Shown here: positions 7,743 to 16,236 of the stretch, in pieces
Layout: the number at the start of each line of letters is the position of its first letter
How positions within the stretch are numbered: the first letter of the stretch is position 1
From: Nocardia aurantia
GTDB taxonomy: Bacteria; Actinomycetota; Actinomycetes; Mycobacteriales; Mycobacteriaceae
Direction of reading: 5' to 3'
Length of the DNA: 64,000 nucleotides
Assembly: GCF_009604425.1 (NCBI RefSeq)
Contig: NZ_WEGI01000002.1
Coordinates: 372,001 to 436,000, forward strand
The notes under the pieces: model-generated
Databases searched by the model: none
Told to the model about the DNA's origin: nothing
Seen by the model: only the letters and a program-made list of their open reading frames with translations
Position numbers and translations under genes: made by a program

Positions 7743-9098
7743 ATGTCGAAATCGCTCGAGCTCGCAGAGAAAGTATCCGGTCCGCTGCCCGAATTGACGG
7801 CGGACGAGATCGATGCGACCGCGAAGCGAATCTCCGACATTATCGAGCCGACGCCGCTACAACGAGTGGAGCGGCTGTCGGCACGATCGGGCGCGAACGT
7901 CTTCGTCAAGCGCGAGGACCTCACTCCCGTGCGGTCCTACAAGCTGCGCGGCGCCTACAACCTGATCGTGCAACTGACCGACAACGAGCGCTCGGCCGGT
8001 GTGGTGACCGCCAGCGCGGGCAACCACGCCCAGGGCGTCGCCTTCGCCTGCCGGGCCATGGGTATCCAGGGCCGCATCTACGTACCGACCACCACCCCGA
8101 AGCAGAAGCGCGACCGCATCCGTGCGCACGGCGGCCGATTCGTGGAACTGATCGCCATCGGCGACACCTACGACGCCGCCGCCGCGGCCGCCGCGGCCGA
8201 TGTCGCGCGCACCGGTGCCACCGCGGTCCACCCCTTCGACGACCCCCGCACCGCGGCCGGTCAGGGCACGGTCGCGGTCGAGATCCTGGACCAGTTGCCC
8301 GAGGCGCCGGATCTGGTGATCGTCCCGGTCGGGGGCGGCGGCTGCCTGTCCGGCATCGGCACCTATCTGCGCGAACGCTCCCCCCGCACGGCGATCGTGG
8401 GGGTGGAACCGTCGGGAGCCTCCTCGATGACCGCGGCGCTGGTCGCCGGCGGCCCGGTGACGCTGCCCCAGATCGACCCGTTCGTCGACGGCGCGGCGGT
8501 CCGCCGGGTCGGCGACCTCCCGTACCGCACGGTGGCGGGATTCGGTGGCCGGGTCGTCTCGCACGCCTCGCTGCCGCTGCTCACCTCCACCGAATCCGAT
8601 TCCGGCGCAGGTTCTTTCCGGATGATGCAGGTGGACGAGGGCGCGATCTGCACCACCATGCTGGAGATGTACCAGAGCGAGGGCATCATCGCCGAACCGG
8701 CGGGCGCGCTCGCGGTCACGGCGCTGGCCGAACTCATGGTGGATCCGGGTTCGACGGTGGTCTGCCTGGTCTCCGGCGGCAACAACGATGTGTCCCGCTA
8801 CGGCGAGATCATCGAACGTTCCCTGGTCCATCAGGGCCTCAAGCACTACTTTCTGGTGGATTTCCCCCAGGAGCCGGGCGCACTGCGGCGCTTCCTGGAC
8901 GAGGTGCTCGGCCCCGACGACGACATCACCCTGTTCGAATACGTCAAGCGCAACAACCGGGAAACGGGCGCGGCGCTGGTGGGTATCGAACTCGGCGCAC
9001 CGGACGGCCTGGAGTCGCTACTGAAGCGCCTCCACGACTCCCCCATCCAGTGCGAGCGCCTGGAACCGGGCTCCCCCGCCTACCGCTACCTCACCTGA
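7743..9098 (+). CDS. ilvA: Threonine ammonia-lyase (threonine dehydratase)
   Basis: 451-residue PLP enzyme that converts threonine to 2-oxobutanoate and ammonia, the first step of isoleucine synthesis. The Schiff-base lysine is Lys67 in VRSYKLRGAYN; the phosphate-binding glycine loop is PVGGGGCLSG near residue 195; SAGNHAQGVA is also typical. The last 90 residues (from about 360, HYFLVDFPQEPGALRRFLDEVL) form an ACT-like regulatory domain, so feedback by isoleucine is expected from the family. The length fits the shorter class with one regulatory domain. The gene stands alone, with a leaderless-type promoter and a strong hairpin downstream. Confidence 0.95.
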   Translation: MSKSLELAEKVSGPLPELTADEIDATAKRISDIIEPTPLQRVERLSARSGANVFVKREDLTPVRSYKLRGAYNLIVQLTDNERSAGVVTASAGNHAQGVAFACRAMGIQGRIYVPTTTPKQKRDRIRAHGGRFVELIAIGDTYDAAAAAAAADVARTGATAVHPFDDPRTAAGQGTVAVEILDQLPEAPDLVIVPVGGGGCLSGIGTYLRERSPRTAIVGVEPSGASSMTAALVAGGPVTLPQIDPFVDGAAVRRVGDLPYRTVAGFGGRVVSHASLPLLTSTESDSGAGSFRMMQVDEGAICTTMLEMYQSEGIIAEPAGALAVTALAELMVDPGSTVVCLVSGGNNDVSRYGEIIERSLVHQGLKHYFLVDFPQEPGALRRFLDEVLGPDDDITLFEYVKRNNRETGAALVGIELGAPDGLESLLKRLHDSPIQCERLEPGSPAYRYLT

Positions 9099-9107
9099 AT
9101 CCCCGGT

Positions 9108-9134
9108 CGGGCGCCGCAGGTCCTGCGGCGCCCG
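9108..9134 (+). terminator. Bidirectional hairpin terminator after ilvA
   Basis: Perfect 13-bp inverted repeat (9108-9120 with 9122-9134) 10 nt after the ilvA stop; in RNA the loop would open to a few more bases. It lies between convergent genes (ilvA and the 9187 gene). Confidence 0.75.
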
Positions 9135-9186
9135 GCCCGGACCAACCCATCACGGCATTTCAGCCGAATCCCGTTGTCCACGAATA

Positions 9187-9741
9187 TCAATCGAACAGTT
9201 CATGAGCGGACGACACCACAACATCGAAAAGTTCGGCAGCCGACGATACTTCGATGGCGCGCTTCACCCAGTGCGTCAACTGATCGAGATCCGTGCATTC
9301 GCGGATGCGGCGGCGGGAATCGGGGTCAACAGAGATCCCGCGAGCAGACAGCACATCGAGAATTGCTTTCGCCTCACCTTTGGCAAACCCGCGTGCCTCA
9401 CCTTTGGCAAGGCCCAATGCCTCCCCTTCGGCGCGCCCGAGCGCCTGGTGCTGGAGAGCGAATTCGCTTTTCCATGGGTAATCGCCGAGTGAAATCGTCA
9501 TCATCCGCTCCAGTTCCTGTACTTCGTTGATTATCGCGAATACCGGACGATCGCTGTCACTACCGATCAGCGATACGTCCAGGTGCAGCTCGGCCGGATT
9601 CAGCATCGTCACGGTCTCCGGGCCCAATCGCCAGCACAGTCCTTCGGGGACCGGCACGCCCAACTCGCGTGCGATCTTGGGACCCAATTCGGCTCTGTCG
9701 CGAAACAGCTCCAAGGGCACCTCGTGTTTGTTCGACGGCAT
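9187..9741 (-). CDS. Shortened PD-(D/E)XK (Rpn-like) family protein
   Basis: 184 residues from ATG 9741 (190 from a GTG at 9759); neither has a good ribosome site, and the ATG fits the usual family start MPSNKHE. The N-terminal half has the family pattern with a conserved Asp (HLDVSLIG) followed by RPVFAIINEVQ, whose Glu and Gln correspond to the E-x-Q/K active-site strand. After that strand the protein jumps at once to the C-terminal region: alternating A-E-G-E/A-K-G-E repeats (residues about 100-125) and a helical tail ending DLDQLTHWVKRAIE. From memory, longer family members have about 100 more residues between these parts. The sequence therefore looks like an in-frame internal deletion product. 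Nuclease activity is doubtful. Confidence 0.6.
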   Translation of the reverse strand: MPSNKHEVPLELFRDRAELGPKIARELGVPVPEGLCWRLGPETVTMLNPAELHLDVSLIGSDSDRPVFAIINEVQELERMMTISLGDYPWKSEFALQHQALGRAEGEALGLAKGEARGFAKGEAKAILDVLSARGISVDPDSRRRIRECTDLDQLTHWVKRAIEVSSAAELFDVVVSSAHELFD

Positions 9742-9870
9742 GCGGCAGACAATACGCACATATCACGCCGCCGACAAAAGACCAGAACGGAAATCAATTA
9801 GTTGAATCCCCGGCCGAATATTCGAAATTCAGTTCATCGCCGGACCGGACCTTCTGGGCCTTTTCGCGAG

Positions 9871-9900
9871 GCCGTCCGGGGCGCATCGGCCCCGGACGGC
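9871..9900 (-). terminator. Strong hairpin terminator after the small secreted protein
   Basis: Perfect 12-bp GC-rich inverted repeat (9871-9882 with 9889-9900, 6-nt loop), 10 nt beyond the stop at 9910 in the direction of transcription. Confidence 0.75.
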
Positions 9901-9909
9901 GAGCCCGAG

Positions 9910-10119
9910 CTAGTCGTACTGGCCGCAGGCGGAACCGGAGACGGAGCCGAAGGCGCAGGCCGGATCGAAGTCCACGAAACCTGCGGTAATGCCGTGCAAC
10001 TGGCTGAAGATGTCGTTCCGGGGCTGCGGCGCGGGCTCGGCCGCGGCGGTGCCGGCGGTCAGCAACGCGGCGGCGATCGGACCGGCGATGAGGGCGAGGG
10101 CGCGAATCGGGTAACGCAC
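9910..10119 (-). CDS. Small secreted protein
   Basis: 69-residue protein of unknown function. Residues 1-27 are a signal peptide (basic MRYPIR, hydrophobic core, cleavage after TAAA or TAAAE). The mature part is about 42 residues, contains two cysteines (DPACAFG and GSACGQYD) that could form a disulfide, and ends with the stop. The GTG start has an AGGAG about 12 nt upstream. Such short secreted proteins with a Cys pair are common in Nocardia and mycobacteria and mostly uncharacterised. It is flanked by hairpins on both sides, so it is its own transcription unit. Confidence 0.7.
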   Translation of the reverse strand: MRYPIRALALIAGPIAAALLTAGTAAAEPAPQPRNDIFSQLHGITAGFVDFDPACAFGSVSGSACGQYD

Positions 10120-10153
10120 GAGCAGAATTCACTCCTTGATCGATGAGGGGAGA

Positions 10154-10181
10154 CGCTTTCCGGCGCCGTTGCCGGAAAACG
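10154..10181 (-). terminator. Hairpin downstream of the 10289 gene
   Basis: Inverted repeat with 8 perfect central pairs (10157-10164 with 10171-10178, 6-nt loop) that extends to 11 pairs with one mismatch. It lies between the 10289 gene and the small secreted protein gene, both on the minus strand, and probably terminates the former. Confidence 0.55.
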
Positions 10182-10288
10182 CACCCCGCACCCTAGCCGC
10201 CCGCCCCGACATGCGCTCGCCCGCACCCGTTTTCCGCTACCGCACCTGCCGGGCGCATGCCTCCGAGCAGGGGGACGACGGCCGGGCT

Positions 10289-10750
10289 TCAGTACTTGTT
10301 CTTGATGACGAAGTACGAGCCGCGAATGGTTCCAGCGAGCTTCGACTTCTGCCGCGCGAACTTGAACGCGGACAGTTCGTCCGGGATGTCCATCCCGTCG
10401 GAGAGCTTGAAGCCGACGGCCCGCTTCCCGGAGTCGTCGACCGAGTACATCACGTTGATCGACAGGCCACTCTCGTAGAAGACGTACGCCATGCGGATCC
10501 CGTCCACCTCGAAAGCGGTCGCCTCGAGCGGAGGGGAGGCGATGACGATGCCACGCTCGTCCTTCAGGATCCGGCTCACCCACTCGACGGTCGACGCGGC
10601 GTCGGCCGCGGGCTCCACGGTGAAGACATGGTCGTACTTGTTCTTGAAGTACCGGGCCTCGTTGGCCCGCAGACCTGCCAGCGCCGGGGCCACCGGCGAC
10701 GATTCCAGCCCGACGGTCGACACCGTCGCGAAGTCCACTGCGTAGGACAT
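10289..10750 (-). CDS. Hypothetical protein, mixed alpha/beta
   Basis: 153 residues; I do not recognise the family. The ATG at 10750 is chosen because an AGGAG lies just upstream; the frame is open further (to 10810) but has no ribosome site there. No signal peptide, membrane segment or catalytic motif is visible. Noticeable blocks are ANEARYFKNKYDHVF (about residues 30-44) and the basic C-terminal part FARQKSKLAGTIRGSYFVIKNKY. The protein is probably cytoplasmic and soluble. It stands alone between terminator-like hairpins and the methyltransferase gene. Confidence 0.65.
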   Translation of the reverse strand: MSYAVDFATVSTVGLESSPVAPALAGLRANEARYFKNKYDHVFTVEPAADAASTVEWVSRILKDERGIVIASPPLEATAFEVDGIRMAYVFYESGLSINVMYSVDDSGKRAVGFKLSDGMDIPDELSAFKFARQKSKLAGTIRGSYFVIKNKY

Positions 10751-10903
10751 GGCGAACTCCTCACTGCCGCCTCGAGCCGCCGCGGGCGGGAACACCCGGG
10801 ACGGCATCACGTCGGGCTGAACTCTACAACGAGGCGTCCCGGAAACCGGTCACCACCGTCACACCGCGAGACCGGCCGGTCCGATCGCGAGGAACCGCGC
10901 ACC

Positions 10904-11518
10904 TCACGCCGCGCGCGAGAACACCGCCACCAGAAATTCCGACCCGTCCGTGAACGGCCGCAGATCCCACGTGGACAGCCGCACGTCCACGGAAAGTCCG
11001 GCCTTCTCGGCGTCCGCGAAGAACTGCGGGAATTCGTAACCCCGGTCGGCCCCGAACCCCACCACCGCCCGCCCGTCCGGGGCGAGATGGCGAGCGAATC
11101 CGGCCAGGACGGCCCCCCGCGTGGACGGCGCCAGAAAGGTCATCACGTTGCCCGCGCACACGATCGCATCGAACCCGGCGGCGATCCCCCGGCCCGGCAG
11201 GTCCAGCTCGGCGAGATCACCGACCAGCCAGGTCGGCCCCGGATGGTCCTGCTCCGCCGCCTCGATCAGCACCGGATCGACATCGACACCGACCACGACA
11301 TGCCCGGCCCGATGCAGATACCCACCGATACGCCCCGGCCCGCACCCCGCGTCCAGCACGCGGGAACCACGCTCGAGCATCGCGTCCACCAGCCGCGCCT
11401 CCCCGACGATGTCGGTCCCCTGCGCCGTCAACGCCCGGAACCGCTCGACGTACCAGGTCGAATGCGCGGGGTCGGCGGCGACGCGCTCCTCCCACCGGCT
11501 CGGGATCCGTCCACTCAT
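10904..11518 (-). CDS. SAM-dependent class I methyltransferase
   Basis: 204 residues. Motif I VLDAGCGPGRIGGYL (about 52-66) and the acidic end of strand 2, VVVGVDVDP, form the S-adenosylmethionine pocket; LAELDLPG and DAIVCAGNVMTFL follow in the usual order of a Rossmann-like methyltransferase. The substrate is unknown. The ATG at 11518 has GAGGAAC a few bases upstream; an open frame runs on to 11695 but that part is low-quality Arg/Gly-rich translation. It reads in the same direction as the ATP-grasp gene but lies about 190 nt downstream of it, so it may be separate. Confidence 0.85.
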   Translation of the reverse strand: MSGRIPSRWEERVAADPAHSTWYVERFRALTAQGTDIVGEARLVDAMLERGSRVLDAGCGPGRIGGYLHRAGHVVVGVDVDPVLIEAAEQDHPGPTWLVGDLAELDLPGRGIAAGFDAIVCAGNVMTFLAPSTRGAVLAGFARHLAPDGRAVVGFGADRGYEFPQFFADAEKAGLSVDVRLSTWDLRPFTDGSEFLVAVFSRAA

Positions 11519-11712
11519 GCTCTGTTCCTCTTCGCTCGGGTCCACCGCAGGTCCACTGTGCCACCACCGCCCCGGCCGCCTCCCGGGACCTCCACGCCCC
11601 GCACGGCGAAATCCGGGCAACCGCCGACCTCCGTGCGGTCGGGATGCAGTCCCGAAGGGGTGCGACGGAGAGGCCGGTTGCCGATTCGGGTACACGAGCT
11701 ACACGAGAGCGA

Positions 11713-12567
11713 TCAGCCGGACGAACCGGCCCCGAGCGCGGCGATCAGTGTTTCGGGTGGCATCGTTCGCGGCCGGTCGCTGACCTGCCCGTCGCCGAGT
11801 TCGATCACGCGCCACATGCCGTCCGCCCGCAGCGCGAAATCGACTGTCACGAAAGGGAACCCGAGGCCCGCGATCGGCCGCCCGAGGGTCGCGAAATCGA
11901 CATCGGCCGGGGGTGGATCCTGCGGGGTATCCGGGTGCGGGCCGATCGCCACGCACTCGCCGTCCACCCACCAGGTGCGTACCTCGGCCGAGACGAAATG
12001 CTCGAAGCGCCGCAGCACGAAACCGCCGGCCATGTCCTCGCCGCGCAGTTCCCGAAACCGTTGTGCCACATGCCAAGCGGAGTCCGCGTCGTCCGACTCC
12101 GGAATGAAGGCCGCCTCCGCCCAGTAGTGTTTCATCGACTTGGTGTAGTCGCGCAGCACCGCCGGTCCGGAACCGAGTTCGCCACGCGCGCAATCGAAGT
12201 CCGCGCGATCGTCGCCCACGGTCCACACGGTCCGCGGTGTCAGGTCGGTGAGCGCCGCGTACCAACCGGGTAGCTCGTGCGCCCGCCGGTACTGCTCGGG
12301 AGTCGTCCGCAGGGTGACATCGCGCCGGCGCAGCGCAGCGGCGAGGGCCGCGTATTCCGCGCTGCGCAGCATCCACCCGCGATACCACGCAGCACCGCCG
12401 GTTCTCACCGCGCGGACCGCCTCCTCGGCGCCGCCGGAGCCCGTCGACGCATTGTGATCGATCAGTGCGACGTCCATTCCGAGGGCACGCGCCGCCTCCG
12501 CCTCGGCGGCGAAATGATCATCCGCACGACGCGGGCGCAGCACATCGGCGGGCACGAGCAGCAGCAC
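11713..12567 (-). CDS. ATP-grasp domain protein (DUF4343-like)
   Basis: 284 residues. The C-terminal half has the layout of an ATP-grasp ligase: a lysine in LRDYTKSMKHYW, a strand-turn-strand FVLRRFEHF, then FVTVDFALRADGMWRVIELGDGQVS, whose Asp and Glu are the expected metal and ATP ligands. The N-terminal half is a pre-ATP-grasp Rossmann-like part. Such proteins form amide bonds to unknown small molecules. It starts at a GTG 12 nt after the PIG-L deacetylase gene, and the two are probably co-transcribed, but I see no direct link of function. Confidence 0.75.
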   Translation of the reverse strand: MLLLVPADVLRPRRADDHFAAEAEAARALGMDVALIDHNASTGSGGAEEAVRAVRTGGAAWYRGWMLRSAEYAALAAALRRRDVTLRTTPEQYRRAHELPGWYAALTDLTPRTVWTVGDDRADFDCARGELGSGPAVLRDYTKSMKHYWAEAAFIPESDDADSAWHVAQRFRELRGEDMAGGFVLRRFEHFVSAEVRTWWVDGECVAIGPHPDTPQDPPPADVDFATLGRPIAGLGFPFVTVDFALRADGMWRVIELGDGQVSDRPRTMPPETLIAALGAGSSG

Positions 12568-12579
12568 GGATCGGGACCT

Positions 12580-13392
12580 TCAGCGCAACCCGGCGAACAG
12601 ATCGGTCTCCTGAGCGGGGGCCGCGTCCACGCGGTTGAAGTGGCGGACGAAGCTCTCGGTCGCGAAGATCATCTGCTGGAATTCGAAGGGCATGCGCAGG
12701 AACGGCACGCTGTCGCTCTGGCTGCCGTGCGCCTCCAGCGCCTTGACCTTTCGCTGCACATGCGCGGCGACGTCGACGAACGTGGTGATCCGGTCCATCG
12801 GCGTCCCGAAATCCTCGGGCGGTTCGAAGTCGACGAGGCCGCGAGCCTTGAGCCCCTCGAACATCTCGCGGGAGCTCTCGCGAGGGATCGCGGTGTAGTA
12901 GAGCTTGTCCGGGATGTCCGTCGCCGCGGCCGCCGCGAGCGCGATGCGATTCGCCTGGATGTGGTCGGGATGGCCGTAGTTGCCGTTCTCGTCGTAGGTG
13001 ACGACCACCTGAGGACGGTAGTGCCGCATCAGGTCCGCGAGCCGCGCGGCCGCCTGTTCGACCGGAACGTTGCGGAAGGCGCCCGGGTCCTGGTTGGCGT
13101 CCCACCCGTCCATTCCGGAATCGCGATAACCGAGCAACTCGACGTGTTCGATGCCCAGGATCGCCGCGGACTCCCGCAACTCACCGAGCCGTAACGCCCG
13201 TACCGCGCTCTCGTCGTGCCCCGGCTCCCCGGGTTTGATCCCGCCGGGCGCATCACCCTGCTCGCCGTTGGTGCAGGTCACCAGCACCGTGCGGATACCC
13301 TCCGCGGCGTACCGGGCGAAAATCCCGCCGGTGCCGATGACCTCGTCGTCGGGATGGGCGTGTACGGCCATGATCGTCGGTCGGTCGGTCAT
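12580..13392 (-). CDS. PIG-L family (LmbE-type) zinc deacetylase
   Basis: 270 residues. The zinc motif AVHAHPDDE is at residues 9-17 and the second metal motif GNYGHPDHIQ near 130, both diagnostic of the family that includes MshB and Mca of mycothiol metabolism. The overall pattern (RDSGMDGW, VVTYDENGNYGHPDH) lies near MshB and Mca, but the usual long MshB insertions are absent, so I do not assign either name. The reaction would be hydrolysis of an N-acyl sugar or a mycothiol conjugate in the cytoplasm. It is followed after 12 nt by the ATP-grasp gene. Confidence 0.85.
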   Translation of the reverse strand: MTDRPTIMAVHAHPDDEVIGTGGIFARYAAEGIRTVLVTCTNGEQGDAPGGIKPGEPGHDESAVRALRLGELRESAAILGIEHVELLGYRDSGMDGWDANQDPGAFRNVPVEQAAARLADLMRHYRPQVVVTYDENGNYGHPDHIQANRIALAAAAATDIPDKLYYTAIPRESSREMFEGLKARGLVDFEPPEDFGTPMDRITTFVDVAAHVQRKVKALEAHGSQSDSVPFLRMPFEFQQMIFATESFVRHFNRVDAAPAQETDLFAGLR

Positions 13393-13538
13393 GAGACCCC
13401 ATCTGTCGGTGCCGGGTGGTTCGGTGTGCTCACTCTACGAAGCAACACCGACACCCGAGGCGTTGATTCCGCGCACCGTGCCGACGTGGCTCCGTGCCGT
13501 CGACGGTCACGTGGCCGGGCCGGGCCGGGCCGATCCGT

Positions 13539-15119
13539 TCAGCTCAACTTGCCGAGCGTGCCCGCGACCGCCGCCGCGAATCGGTCCGCGAGGGCATATT
13601 CGGGTGCGGAAGCGCTGACGTAGACGGTCACCAGCATGTTCCGCAGCCGGAACAGCACCATCGCGGGATGCACCGGATTACCGGAGTCCGGCTTGCTGTA
13701 CGCGAAGGACTCGTCTCCGGCGGTGGTGTCGGCGCGGACGGTGGTACCCGGCGACCGGCGTGGCTCGTCGCGCATGTCCTGCTTCTCCATCGCGAACGTG
13801 TCCTGCGCCTGCGTGATGCTGGTCAGCCGGATCAGCGTCACCGAGGCGAAGGTCCCGCTGTTGGGGGTGGACCACGAACACGCGCTGTGCGTCTGGAACT
13901 GACTGGTCACCGCGGTGCCGAGGATCGCGCCGGCCGCCTCGTCGGTGAACAGCGAGCATGCCTCGGGGTCGGCCATGATCAGCGCGCCCGAACCGCCGGC
14001 GGCGGCGGAACTCCGGATCGGCGCCGGGCTCGCCCCCGACGCTCCCGTCGCTCCCGTCGGCCGCGGCGCGGCGGTGGTACCGGTGTCGTGTCGCGAGTAG
14101 ACGAACGCGACGACACCGCCGACGACCAGCGCCACGGCAGCGACAACGGCCACCGCCACACCCCAGCGGCCGCGAGTGCCTGCGGGCTCCGGCGGCGGAT
14201 TCGGCCGGACCGGCGGCACGGACTCGCCGGTGGTGAGCGACCGCAGCATCCCCCGCGCCTGGACATCGGTCATCCGCTGCCGCGGATCGCGGTGCAGCAG
14301 ACCGGTCAGGATCGGGGTGAGCGGTCCGGCCAGCCGCATCGGATCCGGATCCGCGCTGATGGTCGCGACGAGCACGGCCAGCAGTTCCTCGCGCTGGTAC
14401 GGCGGATGTCCCTCGACGGCGTAGTACAGGGTCGCGCCCAGCGACCACAGATCGGAGGCGGCCTGACCCTTCTCACCGTCGAGCCGCTCCGGCGCCACCC
14501 AGCCCGGCGAACCGTTGATCATGTCGGTACGGGTCAGTGCGACATCGCCTGCGACAGTGGCGATTCCGAAATCGGTGAGCACGACGCGACCGTCCCGGCA
14601 CACCATCACGTTCGCCGGTTTGACGTCGCGATGCAGCACCGCGCCGGCATGCGCCGCGCCGAGTCCGTCGAGCAGCGCGAGGCCGATGTTCGCGACCGCC
14701 CGCACCGGCAGCGGCCCCTGCTCGGCGACGATCCGATCCAGCGACCGGCCGTCCACGAATTCCATGATGATCCACGGCCGTCCGTCCTCGACGACGACAT
14801 CGTGGACGGTGACGATCGACGGATGGGCCCGCAGCCGGGCCGCGGCGCGCGCCTCGCGCAGGGTCCGCTCGCACATCGTCCGGGCCGTCTCGGCGTCCGC
14901 CTCGGGCGGGATACGCACCTGTTTCACCGCGACGGTCTGGTGCAGCAGCAGATCGGTGGCGCGCCACACGTCCCCCATCCCGCCGCTGCCCAGTAGGGCG
15001 TCGAGCCGATAACGGTCGGCCAGAACGGGACCTCCCGATGGCGCTGTCCCCCACGGGGCGGACCGCGCACCGGAATCGGCGAACTCGAGCCCGCGCTCGG
15101 GCGCCGATTCTCCTGCCAT
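13539..15119 (-). CDS. Membrane Ser/Thr protein kinase with extracytoplasmic sensor domain
   Basis: 526 residues from ATG 15119, which has GGGAGTG upstream. The kinase domain (about 35-290) has all key elements: glycine loop GSGGMG (44-49), Lys66 in VAVKQV, HRDVKPANV, DFG and an APE-like WVAPERL. A single membrane segment lies near 320-342. The external part (about 343-526) starts with a Thr/Ala/Ser-rich linker and then has a compact domain with a Cys pair (EACSLF and HSACSW) that resembles the DUF3558-type domains of mycobacterial envelope proteins. The protein is probably a PknB-like sensor kinase for an envelope signal. It is not next to cell-division genes, so its targets are unknown. Confidence 0.9.
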   Translation of the reverse strand: MAGESAPERGLEFADSGARSAPWGTAPSGGPVLADRYRLDALLGSGGMGDVWRATDLLLHQTVAVKQVRIPPEADAETARTMCERTLREARAAARLRAHPSIVTVHDVVVEDGRPWIIMEFVDGRSLDRIVAEQGPLPVRAVANIGLALLDGLGAAHAGAVLHRDVKPANVMVCRDGRVVLTDFGIATVAGDVALTRTDMINGSPGWVAPERLDGEKGQAASDLWSLGATLYYAVEGHPPYQREELLAVLVATISADPDPMRLAGPLTPILTGLLHRDPRQRMTDVQARGMLRSLTTGESVPPVRPNPPPEPAGTRGRWGVAVAVVAAVALVVGGVVAFVYSRHDTGTTAAPRPTGATGASGASPAPIRSSAAAGGSGALIMADPEACSLFTDEAAGAILGTAVTSQFQTHSACSWSTPNSGTFASVTLIRLTSITQAQDTFAMEKQDMRDEPRRSPGTTVRADTTAGDESFAYSKPDSGNPVHPAMVLFRLRNMLVTVYVSASAPEYALADRFAAAVAGTLGKLS

Positions 15120-15362
15120 TGCTTCACTCCCAACTCGTGGCACGATCCGAGCCGATACCACCGCGCGAGTGTAACGGGTCGGCACCCCCGAATGGTTCAC
15201 CCGGAGTTGTTGCCGGACAGCGCCGTTGCGCCCCGGCGGACCGCCCGGATCGTCCGTGCCGAAAGATTCCGCGGCCGAACGGATCCGCTGCTCTCCTCGA
15301 ACGGAAACGCCGAACGTCCTTGTGGCCCGCCGCCACGAGCGCTCACCGGCCGCGCCGGGAGG

Positions 15363-16103
15363 TCAGCGTGCCGCCACGACGGCGAAGCGCACTCCGAGAC
15401 CGTGTCCGGCGGCGTCGAGATCCAGCGGATATGCCCGGTGCCGTTCGAATTCGTGGGAGACATCGTCGGCGTCCACATCGACCCGGATCCACCAGGAGGT
15501 GCCGTCGGCGGGTTCGGCGACGATCGCCGACTGCCAGCCCGCAGGGGAATGGTAGGCCCGCACCCGGATCGGGAAGGCCTTGCGCGCCTTCATCGCCGGG
15601 CGAATCTCGTCACGGCCCAGCGCGGGGAAGACGATGGTGCCGCGCTCCGGGCGCGGCTCGACGATCGCTGCGAAGCAACGGTTTCCGTCGCGCCGATAGG
15701 TCGCGAGATCCACCACGGCGGCGCCGTCGCCGACCAGTGCGGTCAAGGCGGCGGCGTCGAGATCGGTGTGCAGGGTCCGCCCGGGATGCGGCTCGGCGTC
15801 GAGGACGAGCGTGAAGCCGACCGTGCCGCTGTCCGGAGCGACGTCGACGCTCACCGTCGCGGCCCGGGCGGCGTGTTCCCCCGCACCGTCCGCATCGGCG
15901 TCGACGAGCCAGGTACGCGGTGGCACGTCCTCGCCGCCGTCGTCGTGGTAGAGCGCGGCGAACCGGCGCGCATCGCTCGTCCCGCGCCGATAGTTCGCCA
16001 GCCGCTCCAGCCGCATGCCGGACATGGTGAGCCCCGCGATCTGGTGCGGCTGGATATCGTGGGACCAGAACCACCGGCGGGGCACAGGACGGATCGACGA
16101 CAT
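15363..16103 (-). CDS. Hypothetical protein with repeats resembling bacterial tandem repeat domain 1
   Basis: 246 residues, no signal peptide or membrane segment. Two segments look alike and resemble the short repeat found in polyglycine-hydrolase-like proteins: residues about 17-52 (HQIAGLTMSGMRLERLANY then RRFAALYHDD) and about 112-150 (AALTALVGDGAAVVDLATY then RCFAAIVEP). A third weaker copy may follow (AYHSPAGWQSAIVAEP). No catalytic serine-hydrolase domain is attached, which is unusual if the repeat assignment is right. A -10 element TACTGT on the minus strand (16110-16115) ends 6 nt before the ATG, so the mRNA is probably leaderless. Confidence 0.55.
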   Translation of the reverse strand: MSSIRPVPRRWFWSHDIQPHQIAGLTMSGMRLERLANYRRGTSDARRFAALYHDDGGEDVPPRTWLVDADADGAGEHAARAATVSVDVAPDSGTVGFTLVLDAEPHPGRTLHTDLDAAALTALVGDGAAVVDLATYRRDGNRCFAAIVEPRPERGTIVFPALGRDEIRPAMKARKAFPIRVRAYHSPAGWQSAIVAEPADGTSWWIRVDVDADDVSHEFERHRAYPLDLDAAGHGLGVRFAVVAAR

Positions 16104-16236
16104 CCGAGGACAGTAGCCGAAGCCCGCCCGACAGGTCCGATACCGCGAGCACGCGTTCCCCGGCGGCCCGGGTGCTCGGACACGGCCCGGACCGGCACCC
16201 GCGCACGCAGCGAAAACGGCTGCCGGAGTGCCGGAT

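Noticed and set aside
10136..12127. 663-codon plus-strand frame
   Set aside because: It runs across three minus-strand genes and terminator-like hairpins; the translation is Arg/Pro-rich and lacks any domain.
12580..13392. Assignment as MshB or Mca of mycothiol metabolism
   Set aside because: The zinc motifs fit, but length and middle segments do not clearly match either, so only the PIG-L family is given.
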